This document shows, in pieces, positions 53,314 to 64,000 of a stretch of 64,000 nt of DNA. Source of the DNA: Tenacibaculum caenipelagi (GTDB lineage: Bacteria > Bacteroidota > Bacteroidia > Flavobacteriales > Flavobacteriaceae); the NCBI RefSeq assembly GCF_004363005.1, contig NZ_SNYH01000005.1, positions 333,786 through 397,785 of the forward strand, written 5' to 3'. Under the pieces are notes generated by a model. That model made no database searches and was not told the DNA's origin. It was given only the letters and a program-made list of their open reading frames with translations. Each line of letters starts with the position of its first letter. The first letter of the stretch is position 1. The translations under genes and the position numbers were made by a program.

Positions 53314-54531
53314 TTATTCTTTTGTAGTAAACATTTTCATCACTAAACTTATCATCGCCAAAATAGAAGATCCTACTAAAAACATCCCTAAATAAAATAC
53401 CTCAAGCTTAAAAAACCTAACTACTATATAACCTAATAATATTACACAGAAATTAATTCCTAAAATTTTTAAAATCTCTTTTTGCCTTCCCTCTATAATC
53501 AAAACTCTTGTGGAAACTAAATTTAAAACAGATGGTAGTATCATTAAACAAATTAAATAATATAAAATCAGCTCATCTCCTACAAAAACTCTTTTCAATA
53601 AATATAGTTGTATGTAAGGTGAAGCGAAATACATAACAAAGTAAGCTAACAAGCTTATTAATAAAAAAGCAACGAAAAACTTTTTTATTAATAACATAAA
53701 ATTATTCACAACTCTTCTTTGTTCTGATAAATAGGGATATACTGCATTCATTGCAGGTTCTATAGCACTATAAAAAACTGAATATGTTTTTTGCGATAAT
53801 GCAAAAATTCCTGTCATCGAATTCCCATAATTAATAGATATAAAATATGTAGTTATTGGATTTATTAAATTATTTAAAAAAGTATATGAATAAATATTAA
53901 ATGAGCTTAATAATCTTTTTTTTTCATACCTAATAGTTAATAGTTCATAATTAAAATCAAATTTTCTAGAAAGAAAAAAAATGATTATACTATTTAGTAT
54001 AGTTGCCGCAACTGTGAAAACAACATACAGTAATAAATCACTTTCATTTTTAACAAACAATACTATTAAAATACCGAAAATAAGTTTTGTTAAAATTTGT
54101 ACAAAAGAAACAAATCTCAATTTTTGAATAGCTAAAAAATAAAAAGACAATGAAAAAACCTCAAACAAAATTCCCAATGAAAATATTAAAGAAATTAAAA
54201 AGTATCCTTCATATTTTAAGTTTACTATTATTAAAAATAAACTTATTGCAATAATTGAAAAAATAATTTTATATGAAAAGACTTCTGATAAAATTTCATG
54301 AAACTTGATTTTATCTCCCTTATTAAGAGAAATATCTTTAATAGCATCTGTGTTAAATCCAAAATTCCCAAAGGAGATAAAAAAGGTGAAAAAAGATAAT
54401 AATACTGAATACTCTCCAAAAAGCTCTAAACCAATTCTCGATATTACAATTGGCAATACTATTAAAGGTATTAAAAAATCTAATCCTTTAACAATTGTCA
54501 AAAGGCCTATGTTTTCAAATAATTTACGCAT
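53314..54531 (-). CDS. Wzx-type oligosaccharide flippase
   Basis: A 405-residue inner-membrane protein of the MVF/PST flippase group with about twelve hydrophobic helices. The start (MRKLFENIGLLTIVKGLDFLIPLIVLPIVISRIGLELFGEYSVLLSF) is typical for polysaccharide exporters. It flips undecaprenyl-linked repeat units to the periplasm for Wzy. Its first codons overlap the acyltransferase gene by 8 bases. Confidence 0.9.
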   Translation of the reverse strand: MRKLFENIGLLTIVKGLDFLIPLIVLPIVISRIGLELFGEYSVLLSFFTFFISFGNFGFNTDAIKDISLNKGDKIKFHEILSEVFSYKIIFSIIAISLFLIIVNLKYEGYFLISLIFSLGILFEVFSLSFYFLAIQKLRFVSFVQILTKLIFGILIVLFVKNESDLLLYVVFTVAATILNSIIIFFLSRKFDFNYELLTIRYEKKRLLSSFNIYSYTFLNNLINPITTYFISINYGNSMTGIFALSQKTYSVFYSAIEPAMNAVYPYLSEQRRVVNNFMLLIKKFFVAFLLISLLAYFVMYFASPYIQLYLLKRVFVGDELILYYLICLMILPSVLNLVSTRVLIIEGRQKEILKILGINFCVILLGYIVVRFFKLEVFYLGMFLVGSSILAMISLVMKMFTTKE

Positions 54532-54979
54532 TGACTTTTTTTGCTGGTATTCCTACATATATACCTGATTCTAAAATATCCTTTGAAACCACTGCTCCTG
54601 CTCCAATTATTACATTATCGCATATTGACACGTTAGGAAGCACCACTGCATTTACTCCTATTTGAACATTATTCCCAATAGAGATTTCACTCCCTACATG
54701 TTCTAATTTTCCTTCTCTATTTTTATGGTTAGTGAAATTCAACTTAAGAGAAATTATTTTAGCTCCAGAAGAAATTGCCACATTATCACCTACTTTTACT
54801 CTATTTGTTGCATTAATATAAGCATAATCATTTATGGAAAACTTACTTCCAAAACTCAATTTATGAGGATGTATTATTGAAAAAGGCCCATGAATCTCAG
54901 CTTTTTTATATTCATTAGGATAAAGAAGCTTAAACCTTAGTCGATGAAATTTTAAAATAATTTTTTCAACAAAAAACAT
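54524..54979 (-). CDS. Hexapeptide-repeat acyltransferase
   Basis: A 151-residue left-handed beta-helix protein, likely a sugar O- or N-acetyltransferase. Hexapeptide repeats run from about residue 55 to 140: VGDNVAISSGAKIIS, ISIGNNVQIGVNAVVLPNVSICDNVIIGAGAVVSKD, ending GIYVGIPAKKV. It is short for the family and its N-terminus is basic. It may modify the polysaccharide repeat unit. Confidence 0.88.
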   Translation of the reverse strand: MFFVEKIILKFHRLRFKLLYPNEYKKAEIHGPFSIIHPHKLSFGSKFSINDYAYINATNRVKVGDNVAISSGAKIISLKLNFTNHKNREGKLEHVGSEISIGNNVQIGVNAVVLPNVSICDNVIIGAGAVVSKDILESGIYVGIPAKKVNA

Positions 54980-55053
54980 ATTGTACTTATTTTCTTAAAT
55001 GATTCAAAAAACATTTTTAGTCTTTTACATCATATTATAGGGAGCCCCTTATT

Positions 55054-56064
55054 TTAGTTATAATATTCTTGATACCACTGTACAAAACGACGCACTCCAT
55101 CAGCTACTTTTACCTTTGGCTTATACTCATAATCCTTGATTAAGCCTTCTACATTCGCCCAGGTTCTTTGTACATCTCCCATCTGCATGGGTAACATTTC
55201 TTTGGTCGCTTCTTTACCTAAATTCATTTCCATGTGAGTGATAAAGTCTAACAATTTTACAGAATCGTTATTTCCTATATTATAGATTTTATACAGCTCT
55301 CTATTTTCAACTGGTTTTTCTATCACTCTTTTTATTCCTTCTACAATATCATCTATATACGTAAAGTCACGTTCCATATCTCCTTTGTTAAACACTTTAA
55401 TTGGACGGTCGTTTGAAATGGCATCAGCAAATAAAATTGGTGCCATATCAGGTCTACCCCATGGTCCATATACTGTAAAAAATCGTAATCCTGTTGTTGG
55501 AATCTTATACAAATGACTATACGTATGCGCCATGAGTTCATTGCTTTTCTTAGTTGCTGCATATAAACTCACGGGATTATCTACATTATCTTTTTCTGAA
55601 AAAGGCACTTTTTTATTAGCTCCGTATACACTCGAACTACTTGCATACACCAAGTGTTTAATTTCATGATGTCTACAACACTCCAAAATATTCAGAAAAC
55701 CAACAATGTTGCTTTGAATATATACATCAGGGTTTTCGATACTGTAACGAACGCCTGCTTGTGCTGCAAGGTTGCAAACAACATCAAAATTTTCAGTAGT
55801 AAAAAGTTGAAATAGTTCTTCTTTATCTTCTAAGTTCAACCTGATAAACTTAAAATTTTCATTGATATCACTAATTATTTCTTGATGAAAAACCTCAGCT
55901 TTGTTTCTATCAATACCTAACTCCTTTAATCGAGCATATTTTAAATTGACATCGTAGTAATCGTTAATGTTATCAACTCCAACAACTGTATGCCCTAGTG
56001 CTAATAACTTATCACTTAAATGAAATCCGATAAAACCTGCTGCACCTGTAACTAAAAGCTTCAT
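55054..56064 (-). CDS. UDP-glucuronate 4-epimerase-like protein, copy 1
   Basis: A 336-residue SDR enzyme resembling CapI/LpsL, which turn UDP-GlcA into UDP-GalA. It has VTGAAGFIGFHLSDKLLALGH, GVDNINDYYDVNLKYARL, LAAQAGVRYSIENPD, YASSSSVYG and SLYAATKKSNELMAH (YxxxK), then FTVYGPWGRPDMAP. It overlaps ugd by one base, so substrate and enzyme are made together. A second copy lies at 61671-62681 and differs from it by 31 residues by my count. Confidence 0.92.
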   Translation of the reverse strand: MKLLVTGAAGFIGFHLSDKLLALGHTVVGVDNINDYYDVNLKYARLKELGIDRNKAEVFHQEIISDINENFKFIRLNLEDKEELFQLFTTENFDVVCNLAAQAGVRYSIENPDVYIQSNIVGFLNILECCRHHEIKHLVYASSSSVYGANKKVPFSEKDNVDNPVSLYAATKKSNELMAHTYSHLYKIPTTGLRFFTVYGPWGRPDMAPILFADAISNDRPIKVFNKGDMERDFTYIDDIVEGIKRVIEKPVENRELYKIYNIGNNDSVKLLDFITHMEMNLGKEATKEMLPMQMGDVQRTWANVEGLIKDYEYKPKVKVADGVRRFVQWYQEYYN

Positions 56065-57389
56065 TAGTTCTTACCTATTTGATAGTATTCAAATCCTCTT
56101 TCTTCTAAACCGTAGCTATTGTATTGATTTCTTCCATCGAAAATAACAGGAATTTTCAGTTGTTTTTCAATTTCAGAAAAATCTGGTGAGCGGAACTCTT
56201 TCCATTCTGTCAATAATATCAACGCATCTGCATTTGCCAACACTTCATACTTTGCGTTTTTATAAGCGATATTCTCCATATCTTTTAAATAAAAATGTTC
56301 TGCTTCTTCCATCGCTTTCGGATCATAGGCCTGCACTTTTGCACCTCTCTTAGTTAGCTCTTTTACTACATATATTGCTGGAGCTTCACGCATATCATCT
56401 GTTCCTGGTTTGAATGCCAATCCCCACAAACCAAAAGTTTTTCCTGTTAAATCTTCTCCAAATCTTTTGATAATTTTCTCTGCAATCACAAACTTCTGAC
56501 GATTATTAACTTCTTCTACCGATTTAATAAGCTGTGCTTCATAACCGTTTTCTTCTGCAATCTTTTTCAATGCTTTCACGTCTTTTGGAAAACAAGAACC
56601 TCCATATCCTGCTCCTGGATAAATAAAACTGTAGCCTATTCTTGAATCTGAACCTATACCCACTCTCACATTATTCACATCAGCTCCTACTCGTTCACAG
56701 ATATTTGCTATTTCGTTCATAAACGATATTTTAGTTGCTAACATCGCATTTGCGGCATACTTGGTCATTTCTGCCGAACGAACATCCATTGCAATAAATC
56801 GATCATTTGACATAGTAAAAGGTATGTATAGCTGTCGCATTTTTTCAAAAGCGTAGTCTGATTCTGCTCCAATTACCACTCTGTCTGGCTTCATAAAATC
56901 GTTGATAGCATCTCCTTCTTTTAAAAACTCTGGATTTGAAACTACATCAAACTCTATTGTTACGTTTCTTTTATCTAACTCTGCTTGAATGGTTGCTTTT
57001 ACTTTATCAGCTGTTCCTATAGGCACGGTAGATTTATCAACCACAATTAATCTGTGGTTCATTTTATGCCCTATCTCTTTAGCTACTGCTAATACATATT
57101 GTAAATCTGCAGAACCATCTTCCCCCATTGGAGTTCCAACCGCAATAAAAACAATCTCTGCTTCATCGATAGCTTCTTCCAGCTTCGTAGTAAAGACTAA
57201 GTTTTTCTTTTCTACATTTTTCAACACCATTTTTTCTAATCCCGGTTCGTAAATCGGAATAATCCCTTGGTGCAACTTATTTATTTTTTCTTGATCGATA
57301 TCTACACAGGTAACTTTATTTCCCATTTCTGAAAAACAAGTTCCTGATACCAAGCCTACATATCCTGTTCCAACAACAGTTATATTCAT
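56064..57389 (-). CDS. ugd: UDP-glucose 6-dehydrogenase, copy 1
   Basis: A 441-residue cytosolic enzyme that oxidises UDP-Glc to UDP-GlcA. It has the N-terminal NAD loop [69 protein letters not shown] and the catalytic Cys in [16 protein letters not shown] (about residue 263). [12 protein letters not shown] and the C-terminal domain follow. Copy 2 at the window end is identical over about the first 368 residues. Confidence 0.95.
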   Translation of the reverse strand: MNITVVGTGYVGLVSGTCFSEMGNKVTCVDIDQEKINKLHQGIIPIYEPGLEKMVLKNVEKKNLVFTTKLEEAIDEAEIVFIAVGTPMGEDGSADLQYVLAVAKEIGHKMNHRLIVVDKSTVPIGTADKVKATIQAELDKRNVTIEFDVVSNPEFLKEGDAINDFMKPDRVVIGAESDYAFEKMRQLYIPFTMSNDRFIAMDVRSAEMTKYAANAMLATKISFMNEIANICERVGADVNNVRVGIGSDSRIGYSFIYPGAGYGGSCFPKDVKALKKIAEENGYEAQLIKSVEEVNNRQKFVIAEKIIKRFGEDLTGKTFGLWGLAFKPGTDDMREAPAIYVVKELTKRGAKVQAYDPKAMEEAEHFYLKDMENIAYKNAKYEVLANADALILLTEWKEFRSPDFSEIEKQLKIPVIFDGRNQYNSYGLEERGFEYYQIGKN

Positions 57390-57405
57390 TTTTTTTACTT
57401 TTTGC

Positions 57406-57825
57406 TTATTTTAAACTTTCCTTTTCTACAATTTCTTTTCTTAATCCACTACTAGAAAAACGATGTTCCCTTTTATTGTAAAATAATTCAATCCCTTTCT
57501 TTTCACAGTAATCCCTTCCTGTAAATGGTTTATCCGCATATTCTTCTCCCAATATTCTTACATCTACTTTAAAAGAACGTAATACATCTTCTAAATCTTG
57601 TTCGGTAGCATACGGTACTATCTCATCCACATACTTACACCCTTTTAATTGAATATAACGCTCCACGACAGACTGAATAGGTTTATTTTTTTCAGGTCTA
57701 TCAATGGTAGGATCTGTTTGCAAACCACAAATTAAATAATCACATTGATTTTTAGCGTCTTCTAACATCTTAATGTGACCTGCATGTAATAAATCAAAAG
57801 CACTGAATGTTATTCCTATTTTCAT
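57406..57825 (-). CDS. Cytidylyl/adenylyltransferase family protein (TagD-like)
   Basis: About 139 residues of a small nucleotidyltransferase. It has the HxGH nucleotide motif in [42 protein letters not shown] and the C-terminal [11 protein letters not shown] that stands for ISSTxIR. Relatives make CDP-glycerol or activate other small phosphates. I chose the ATG at 57825 because homologues begin MKIGI; an upstream ATG at 57852 would add nine residues. A role in decorating the polysaccharide with a glycerol-phosphate-like group is inference. Confidence 0.86.
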   Translation of the reverse strand: MKIGITFSAFDLLHAGHIKMLEDAKNQCDYLICGLQTDPTIDRPEKNKPIQSVVERYIQLKGCKYVDEIVPYATEQDLEDVLRSFKVDVRILGEEYADKPFTGRDYCEKKGIELFYNKREHRFSSSGLRKEIVEKESLK

Positions 57826-57853
57826 AATTTCATTGTTGTTAGTTGAAAACATT

Positions 57854-60075
<2,222 letters not shown>

Positions 60076-60105
60076 TAGTAGTCTTTTAAATATTTTTCAA
60101 GTCCA

Positions 60106-60132
60106 CAAAACTACAAAAAATAGCATGAACAA
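60106..60132 (-). promoter_or_regulatory. Candidate promoter of the polysaccharide operon
   Basis: On the minus strand TTG (60130-60132) is followed after 16 bases by TAGTTTTG (60106-60113), a TAnnTTTG match. The spacer is shorter than the usual 19-20, so confidence is low. Confidence 0.35.
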
Positions 60133-60140
60133 AAGATTAT

Positions 60141-60178
60141 AAAACAAAAAAGTCTCACCATTAAATGATGAGACTTTT
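60141..60178 (-). terminator. Terminator of the tRNA-Val transcript
   Basis: AAAAGTCTCA (60148-60157) pairs with TGAGACTTTT (60169-60178). On the minus strand a T run follows the stem, so it ends transcripts coming from the two tRNA genes. Confidence 0.82.
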
Positions 60179-60180
60179 GG

Positions 60181-60255
60181 TGGGCGCGAAGGGATTCGAA
60201 CCCCTGACCCCTTGGGTGTAAACCAAGTGCTCTGAACCAACTGAGCTACGCGCCC
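60181..60255 (-). tRNA. tRNA-Val(TAC), second of two
   Basis: A complete cloverleaf on the minus strand: acceptor GGGCGCG/CGCGCCC, anticodon arm CTTGG/CCAAG with loop TTTACAC (anticodon TAC), and T arm GGTTCGAATCC. The sequence is identical to the neighbouring copy, 28 bases away. CCA is not encoded. Confidence 0.96.
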
Positions 60256-60283
60256 TTTAGCAATTAAACTTTTGTAAGAGTTG

Positions 60284-60358
60284 TGGGCGCGAAGGGATTC
60301 GAACCCCTGACCCCTTGGGTGTAAACCAAGTGCTCTGAACCAACTGAGCTACGCGCCC
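60284..60358 (-). tRNA. tRNA-Val(TAC), first of two
   Basis: Identical to the copy at 60181-60255 in all 75 positions. It is promoter-proximal and both are probably made as one precursor. Confidence 0.96.
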
Positions 60359-60378
60359 TTACTTGTTAATTGCGGATG

Positions 60379-60408
60379 CAAATATATAACAGTTTTAGAG
60401 ATTGACAA
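60379..60408 (-). promoter_or_regulatory. Promoter of the tRNA-Val pair
   Basis: On the minus strand TTG (60406-60408), a 20-base spacer (within one base) and TATATTTG (60379-60386) match the Bacteroidota consensus. The first tRNA begins 20 bases downstream. Confidence 0.72.
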
Positions 60409-60427
60409 TAATTTTTTTCATTTTTTT

Positions 60428-61636
60428 CTATAAAATTTCTGCCACAACAAATGTGCTTCCACCTATATAAATCACATCTTCATTGGATGCATTTACTTTT
60501 GATTTTTCAAAAGCTTGATTTACAGAACTAAACACCTCTCCTACTAAATCAAACCTACTAGCTTCTTCTTTTAATTCGTCTGCAGATAATCCGCGAGGAA
60601 TATCTGGTTTACAGAAATAATAAATGGCATTTTGGGGAAACATTGGTAAAATCTCATTCAAATTCTTATCTGAAACGACTCCTAAAACAATATGTAATTG
60701 CTTATAATTTTCTTTTTTTAATTGTTTCAATGTATAAAACAACCCTTCTTTATTATGTGCTGTATCACAAATCACTTTTGGATATTCCTGCAACACCTGC
60801 CAACGCCCTTTTAAGTTGGTGTTTTTTACCACATTCAACAATCCGTTTTTAATATTTCCTTCTGTAATTGTAAATTCTTTTAATTGCTGAATAGCTGTTA
60901 CTGCCGTTGTTACATTATGTTTTTGGTATTCTCCTAATAAATCAGTTGTATAATTTTGTTTTGTATCTGAAGCAAAAACAATAGAAGCATTGTATTCTTC
61001 TGCTCTAGCGATAAAAACACCTTCCGTTTCTTTTTGACGCTCGCCTATAACAACTGGCACATTCCTTTTAATTATCCCTGCCTTTTCAAAAGCTATTTCT
61101 GGTAAGGTCTCCCCTAAAAATTGTGTGTGATCTAATCCAATATTGGTAATTACCGAAACTTCAGGTGTAATAATATTCGTAGAATCTAACCTCCCTCCTA
61201 AACCGACTTCAACAACTGCAATGTTTACTTCTTGGTTAGCAAATTCTTCAAACGCCATTCCAACCGTCATTTCGAAAAAAGACAAGCCTTGTTTTTCTAA
61301 AAAAAACTTATTCTTATCGATAAACTCTACTACTGAATCCCTTGAAATTTCTTTGCCATTGATTCGGATTCGTTCTGTGAAGTTTTTTAAATGAGGTGAA
61401 GTATACAACCCGACCTTGTAACCTGCTTCTTGTAATATAGAAGCTATCATGTGACTAGTAGACCCCTTTCCGTTAGTTCCTCCAACATGAATGGTCTTGA
61501 ACTTTTTTTGCGGATTACCCAACTCTTCACATAGGGCAATGATATTGGTTAAATCTTTTTTAAATGCTATTTGCCCTTGACGTTGGTACATTGGCAACTG
61601 AGCAAACATCCAATCTAGTACTTCTTGGTAAGTCAT
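60428..61636 (-). CDS. folC: Folylpolyglutamate/dihydrofolate synthase
   Basis: A 402-residue cytosolic Mur-ligase-fold enzyme that adds glutamate to dihydropteroate and folates. It has the P loop TIHVGGTNGKGSTSHMIASIL (about residues 43-63), YTSPHLKNFTERI, VEVGLGGRLDSTN, TNIGLDHTQFLGETLPEIAFEKAGI and CDTAHNKEGL. Length is normal. It lies between the tRNA-Val pair and the second epimerase gene, all on the minus strand. Confidence 0.95.
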   Translation of the reverse strand: MTYQEVLDWMFAQLPMYQRQGQIAFKKDLTNIIALCEELGNPQKKFKTIHVGGTNGKGSTSHMIASILQEAGYKVGLYTSPHLKNFTERIRINGKEISRDSVVEFIDKNKFFLEKQGLSFFEMTVGMAFEEFANQEVNIAVVEVGLGGRLDSTNIITPEVSVITNIGLDHTQFLGETLPEIAFEKAGIIKRNVPVVIGERQKETEGVFIARAEEYNASIVFASDTKQNYTTDLLGEYQKHNVTTAVTAIQQLKEFTITEGNIKNGLLNVVKNTNLKGRWQVLQEYPKVICDTAHNKEGLFYTLKQLKKENYKQLHIVLGVVSDKNLNEILPMFPQNAIYYFCKPDIPRGLSADELKEEASRFDLVGEVFSSVNQAFEKSKVNASNEDVIYIGGSTFVVAEIL

Positions 61637-61670
61637 TAAACAATTATATTATAATTGAAACCTTTATAAA

Positions 61671-62681
61671 CTAACTATGATATTCTTGATACCATTTTAC
61701 AAAACGACGCACTCCATCAGCTACTTTAACCTTTGGCTTATACTCATAATCCTTGATTAAGTCTTCTACATTCGCCCAGGTTCTTTGTACATCTCCCATC
61801 TGCATCGGTAACATTTCTTTGGTAGCTTCTTTTCTTAAACTCGTTTCCATCTGTGTAATAAAATCCAACAGTTTTACAGAATCGTTGTTTCCTATGTTAT
61901 AGATTTTATACAGCTCTCTATTTTCAACCGACTTTTCTATTACTCGCTTTACTCCTTCTACAATATCATCTATATAGGTAAAATCACGTTCCATATCTCC
62001 ATTGTTAAATACTTTGATTGGACGATCATTTGATATAGCATCAGCAAATAATATCGGTGCCATGTCTGGTCTTCCCCATGGTCCGTAAACGGTAAAAAAT
62101 CGTAATCCTGTTGTTGGAATCTTATACAAATGACTGTAGGTATGCGCCATGAGTTCGTTACTCTTTTTCGTTGCTGCGTACAAACTCACAGGATTATCTA
62201 CACTATCTTCTTCGGAAAAAGGTACTTTTTTATTGGCTCCGTACACACTTGAACTACTCGCATACACCAAATGTTTAATCTGATGATGTCTGCAACATTC
62301 TAAAATATTCAGAAAACCAACAATGTTACTTTGAATATACGCATCAGGATTTTCGATGCTATAACGAACCCCTGCTTGTGCAGCAAGGTTACAAATCACT
62401 TCAAATTTTTCAGTAGTAAACAATTGAAGCAGTTCTTCTTTATCCTCTAAGTTCAACCTGATAAACTTGAAGTTTTCATTCATCGAACTAATCGTTTCTT
62501 TATAAAACACCTCAGCATTCTCTCTACCAATCCCCAACTCTTTTAATCGAGCGTATTTTAAATTTATATCGTAATAATCGTTGATATTATCAATTCCGAC
62601 AACTGTGTGTCCTAACGCTAACAATTTTTCACTTAGATGAAATCCGATGAAACCCGCTGCTCCTGTAACTAAAACCTTCAT
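61671..62681 (-). CDS. UDP-glucuronate 4-epimerase-like protein, copy 2
   Basis: A 336-residue paralogue of the protein at 55054-56064, same length and with the same motifs (VTGAAGFIGFHLSEKLLALGH, YASSSSVYG, SLYAATKKSNELMAH). By my count 31 residues differ, spread along the whole protein, with clusters near residues 52-68 (GRENAEVFYKETISSMN) and 285-292. All catalytic residues are kept, so it is probably active. It overlaps the ugd copy 2 stop by one base. Confidence 0.91.
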   Translation of the reverse strand: MKVLVTGAAGFIGFHLSEKLLALGHTVVGIDNINDYYDINLKYARLKELGIGRENAEVFYKETISSMNENFKFIRLNLEDKEELLQLFTTEKFEVICNLAAQAGVRYSIENPDAYIQSNIVGFLNILECCRHHQIKHLVYASSSSVYGANKKVPFSEEDSVDNPVSLYAATKKSNELMAHTYSHLYKIPTTGLRFFTVYGPWGRPDMAPILFADAISNDRPIKVFNNGDMERDFTYIDDIVEGVKRVIEKSVENRELYKIYNIGNNDSVKLLDFITQMETSLRKEATKEMLPMQMGDVQRTWANVEDLIKDYEYKPKVKVADGVRRFVKWYQEYHS

Positions 62682-64000
62682 TAATTCTTACCTATTTGAT
62701 AATATTCAAAGCCTCGTTCCTCTAAACTATAACTATTGTACTGATTTCTTCCATCAAAAATAATAGGAGTTTTTAGTTGTTTTTCAATTTCTGAAAAATC
62801 TGGAGAACGGAATTCTTTCCATTCTGTCAATAATATCAATGCATCAGCATCCCCTAATACTTCGTATTTTGCATTTTTATAAGATATGTTTTCTACATCT
62901 TTTAAATAAAAATGCTCTGCTTCTTCCATCGCTTTCGGGTCATACGCTTGCACTTTTGCACCTCTCTTAGTTAGCTCTTTTACTACATAAATTGCTGGAG
63001 CCTCACGCATATCATCTGTTCCTGGTTTGAATGCCAATCCCCACAAACCAAAAGTTTTTCCTGTTAAATCTTCTCCAAATCTTTTGATAATTTTCTCTGC
63101 AATCACAAACTTCTGACGGTTGTTAACTTCTTCTACTGATTTAATAAGCTGTGCTTCATAACCATTTTCTTCTGCAATCTTTTTCAATGCTTTCACGTCT
63201 TTTGGAAAACAAGACCCTCCATATCCTGCTCCTGGATAAATAAAACTGTAGCCTATTCTTGAATCTGAACCTATACCCACTCTCACATTATTCACATCAG
63301 CTCCTACTCGTTCACAGATATTTGCTATTTCGTTCATAAACGATATTTTAGTTGCCAACATCGCATTTGCGGCATACTTGGTCATTTCTGCCGAACGAAC
63401 ATCCATTGCAATAAATCGATCATTTGACATAGTAAAAGGTATGTATAGCTGTCGCATTTTTTCAAAAGCGTAGTCTGATTCTGCTCCAATTACCACTCTG
63501 TCTGGCTTCATAAAATCGTTGATAGCATCTCCTTCTTTTAAAAACTCTGGATTTGAAACTACATCAAACTCTATTGTTACGTTTCTTTTATCTAACTCTG
63601 CTTGAATGGTTGCTTTTACTTTATCAGCTGTTCCTATAGGCACGGTAGATTTATCAACCACAATTAATCTGTGGTTCATTTTATGCCCTATCTCTTTAGC
63701 TACTGCTAATACATATTGTAAATCTGCAGAACCATCTTCCCCCATTGGAGTTCCAACCGCAATAAAAACAATCTCTGCTTCATCGATAGCTTCTTCCAGC
63801 TTCGTAGTAAAGACTAAGTTTTTCTTTTCTACATTTTTCAACACCATTTTTTCTAATCCCGGTTCGTAAATCGGAATAATCCCTTGGTGCAACTTATTTA
63901 TTTTTTCTTGATCGATATCTACACAGGTAACTTTATTTCCCATTTCTGAAAAACAAGTTCCTGATACCAAGCCTACATATCCTGTTCCAACAACAGTTAA
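62681..64000 (-). CDS. ugd: UDP-glucose 6-dehydrogenase, copy 2 (start cut off by window end)
   Basis: 439 residues are visible in frame; by comparison with copy 1 only the first two codons, including the start, are missing. The sequence is identical to copy 1 over the first ~368 residues and has seven substitutions, all in the last ~70 (for example [29 protein letters not shown]). Catalytic Cys motif GGSCFPKD is present. At the window edge the nucleotide sequence departs from copy 1 (GTTAA against GTTATATTCAT), so the duplication boundary is near the start codon. Confidence 0.93.
   Translation of the reverse strand, partial: LTVVGTGYVGLVSGTCFSEMGNKVTCVDIDQEKINKLHQGIIPIYEPGLEKMVLKNVEKKNLVFTTKLEEAIDEAEIVFIAVGTPMGEDGSADLQYVLAVAKEIGHKMNHRLIVVDKSTVPIGTADKVKATIQAELDKRNVTIEFDVVSNPEFLKEGDAINDFMKPDRVVIGAESDYAFEKMRQLYIPFTMSNDRFIAMDVRSAEMTKYAANAMLATKISFMNEIANICERVGADVNNVRVGIGSDSRIGYSFIYPGAGYGGSCFPKDVKALKKIAEENGYEAQLIKSVEEVNNRQKFVIAEKIIKRFGEDLTGKTFGLWGLAFKPGTDDMREAPAIYVVKELTKRGAKVQAYDPKAMEEAEHFYLKDVENISYKNAKYEVLGDADALILLTEWKEFRSPDFSEIEKQLKTPIIFDGRNQYNSYSLEERGFEYYQIGKN

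Noticed and set aside
60181..60358. Direct repeat considered as a mobile element attachment pair
   Set aside because: The repeat is fully explained by two complete tRNA-Val genes, and no integrase is present in the window.

Overview
This low-GC window reads as a chromosomal segment of a marine-type Flavobacteriaceae bacterium (Bacteroidota), plausibly Tenacibaculum or a close relative. The evidence is the gliding lipoprotein GldJ, the type IX secretion protein PorV, a fused ResB-CcsA cytochrome c biogenesis protein, DUF4293/DUF1599/DUF1684 family proteins, and many promoters of the Bacteroidota form TTG-N19/20-TAnnTTTG. The genus is inference; the class-level placement is well supported.

Layout. 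1-4.6 kb: the end of a DUF4293 membrane protein, then a LuxR-type response regulator, a repeat-rich intergenic region, a two-repeat lipoprotein and a TPR sensor histidine kinase, which look like one signalling locus of unknown stimulus. 4.1-14.4 kb: housekeeping genes (YfcE-like phosphoesterase, TruA, an ABC exporter, the c-di-AMP synthase CdaA, FolP, a duplicated DUF1599 protein, a DoxX/MauE-like protein, an SRPBCC protein, CrcB, a crotonase, a DUF1684 lipoprotein and a small ORFan-like gene). 14.5-14.9 kb: tRNA-Pro and tRNA-Thr. 15-20.2 kb: a tight udk-divIC-mutA-mutB-psd operon. 20.3-24 kb: CcsBA and a small membrane protein.

24-30 kb holds the first polysaccharide block: a WbpM/PglF-like dehydratase, a Wza-like export lipoprotein, a Wzc-like tyrosine kinase with a Gly-Tyr tail, and the convergent CpsB-like phosphatase. 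30-40.7 kb is a housekeeping and motility block: GlcNAc-kinase-like protein, MurF, GldJ, PorV, cytidine deaminase, a KAS III-like synthase, GuaA and a LysM/periplasmic-binding fusion protein. The gldJ-porV divergent spacer carries two perfect inverted repeats.

40.7-60.1 kb is a second, minus-strand polysaccharide block of 20 genes. It starts with a TviB-like dehydrogenase and a WlbA-like dehydrogenase, and continues with ugd, a UDP-glucuronate epimerase, Wzx, Wzy, glycosyltransferases, an L-FucNAc/L-QuiNAc-type nucleotide sugar set, a WecA/WbpL-type initiating transferase and GalE. A terminator then separates it from rfbA-rfbC-rfbB. Together with the first block it would make, flip, polymerise and export a Wzx/Wzy-type surface polysaccharide (capsule or O-antigen).

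60.1-64 kb: two identical tRNA-Val genes with their own promoter and terminator, folC, and a second copy of the epimerase-ugd pair. In the duplicated ugd all amino acid differences fall in the last ~70 residues, which suggests gene conversion.

I found no CRISPR array, phage, transposase or recognised defence system. The most interesting unexplained items are the signalling locus with its tandem structured repeats and promoter repeats, the palindromes between gldJ and porV, the hexanucleotide tract coding the kinase tail, and the mosaic epimerase-ugd duplication.
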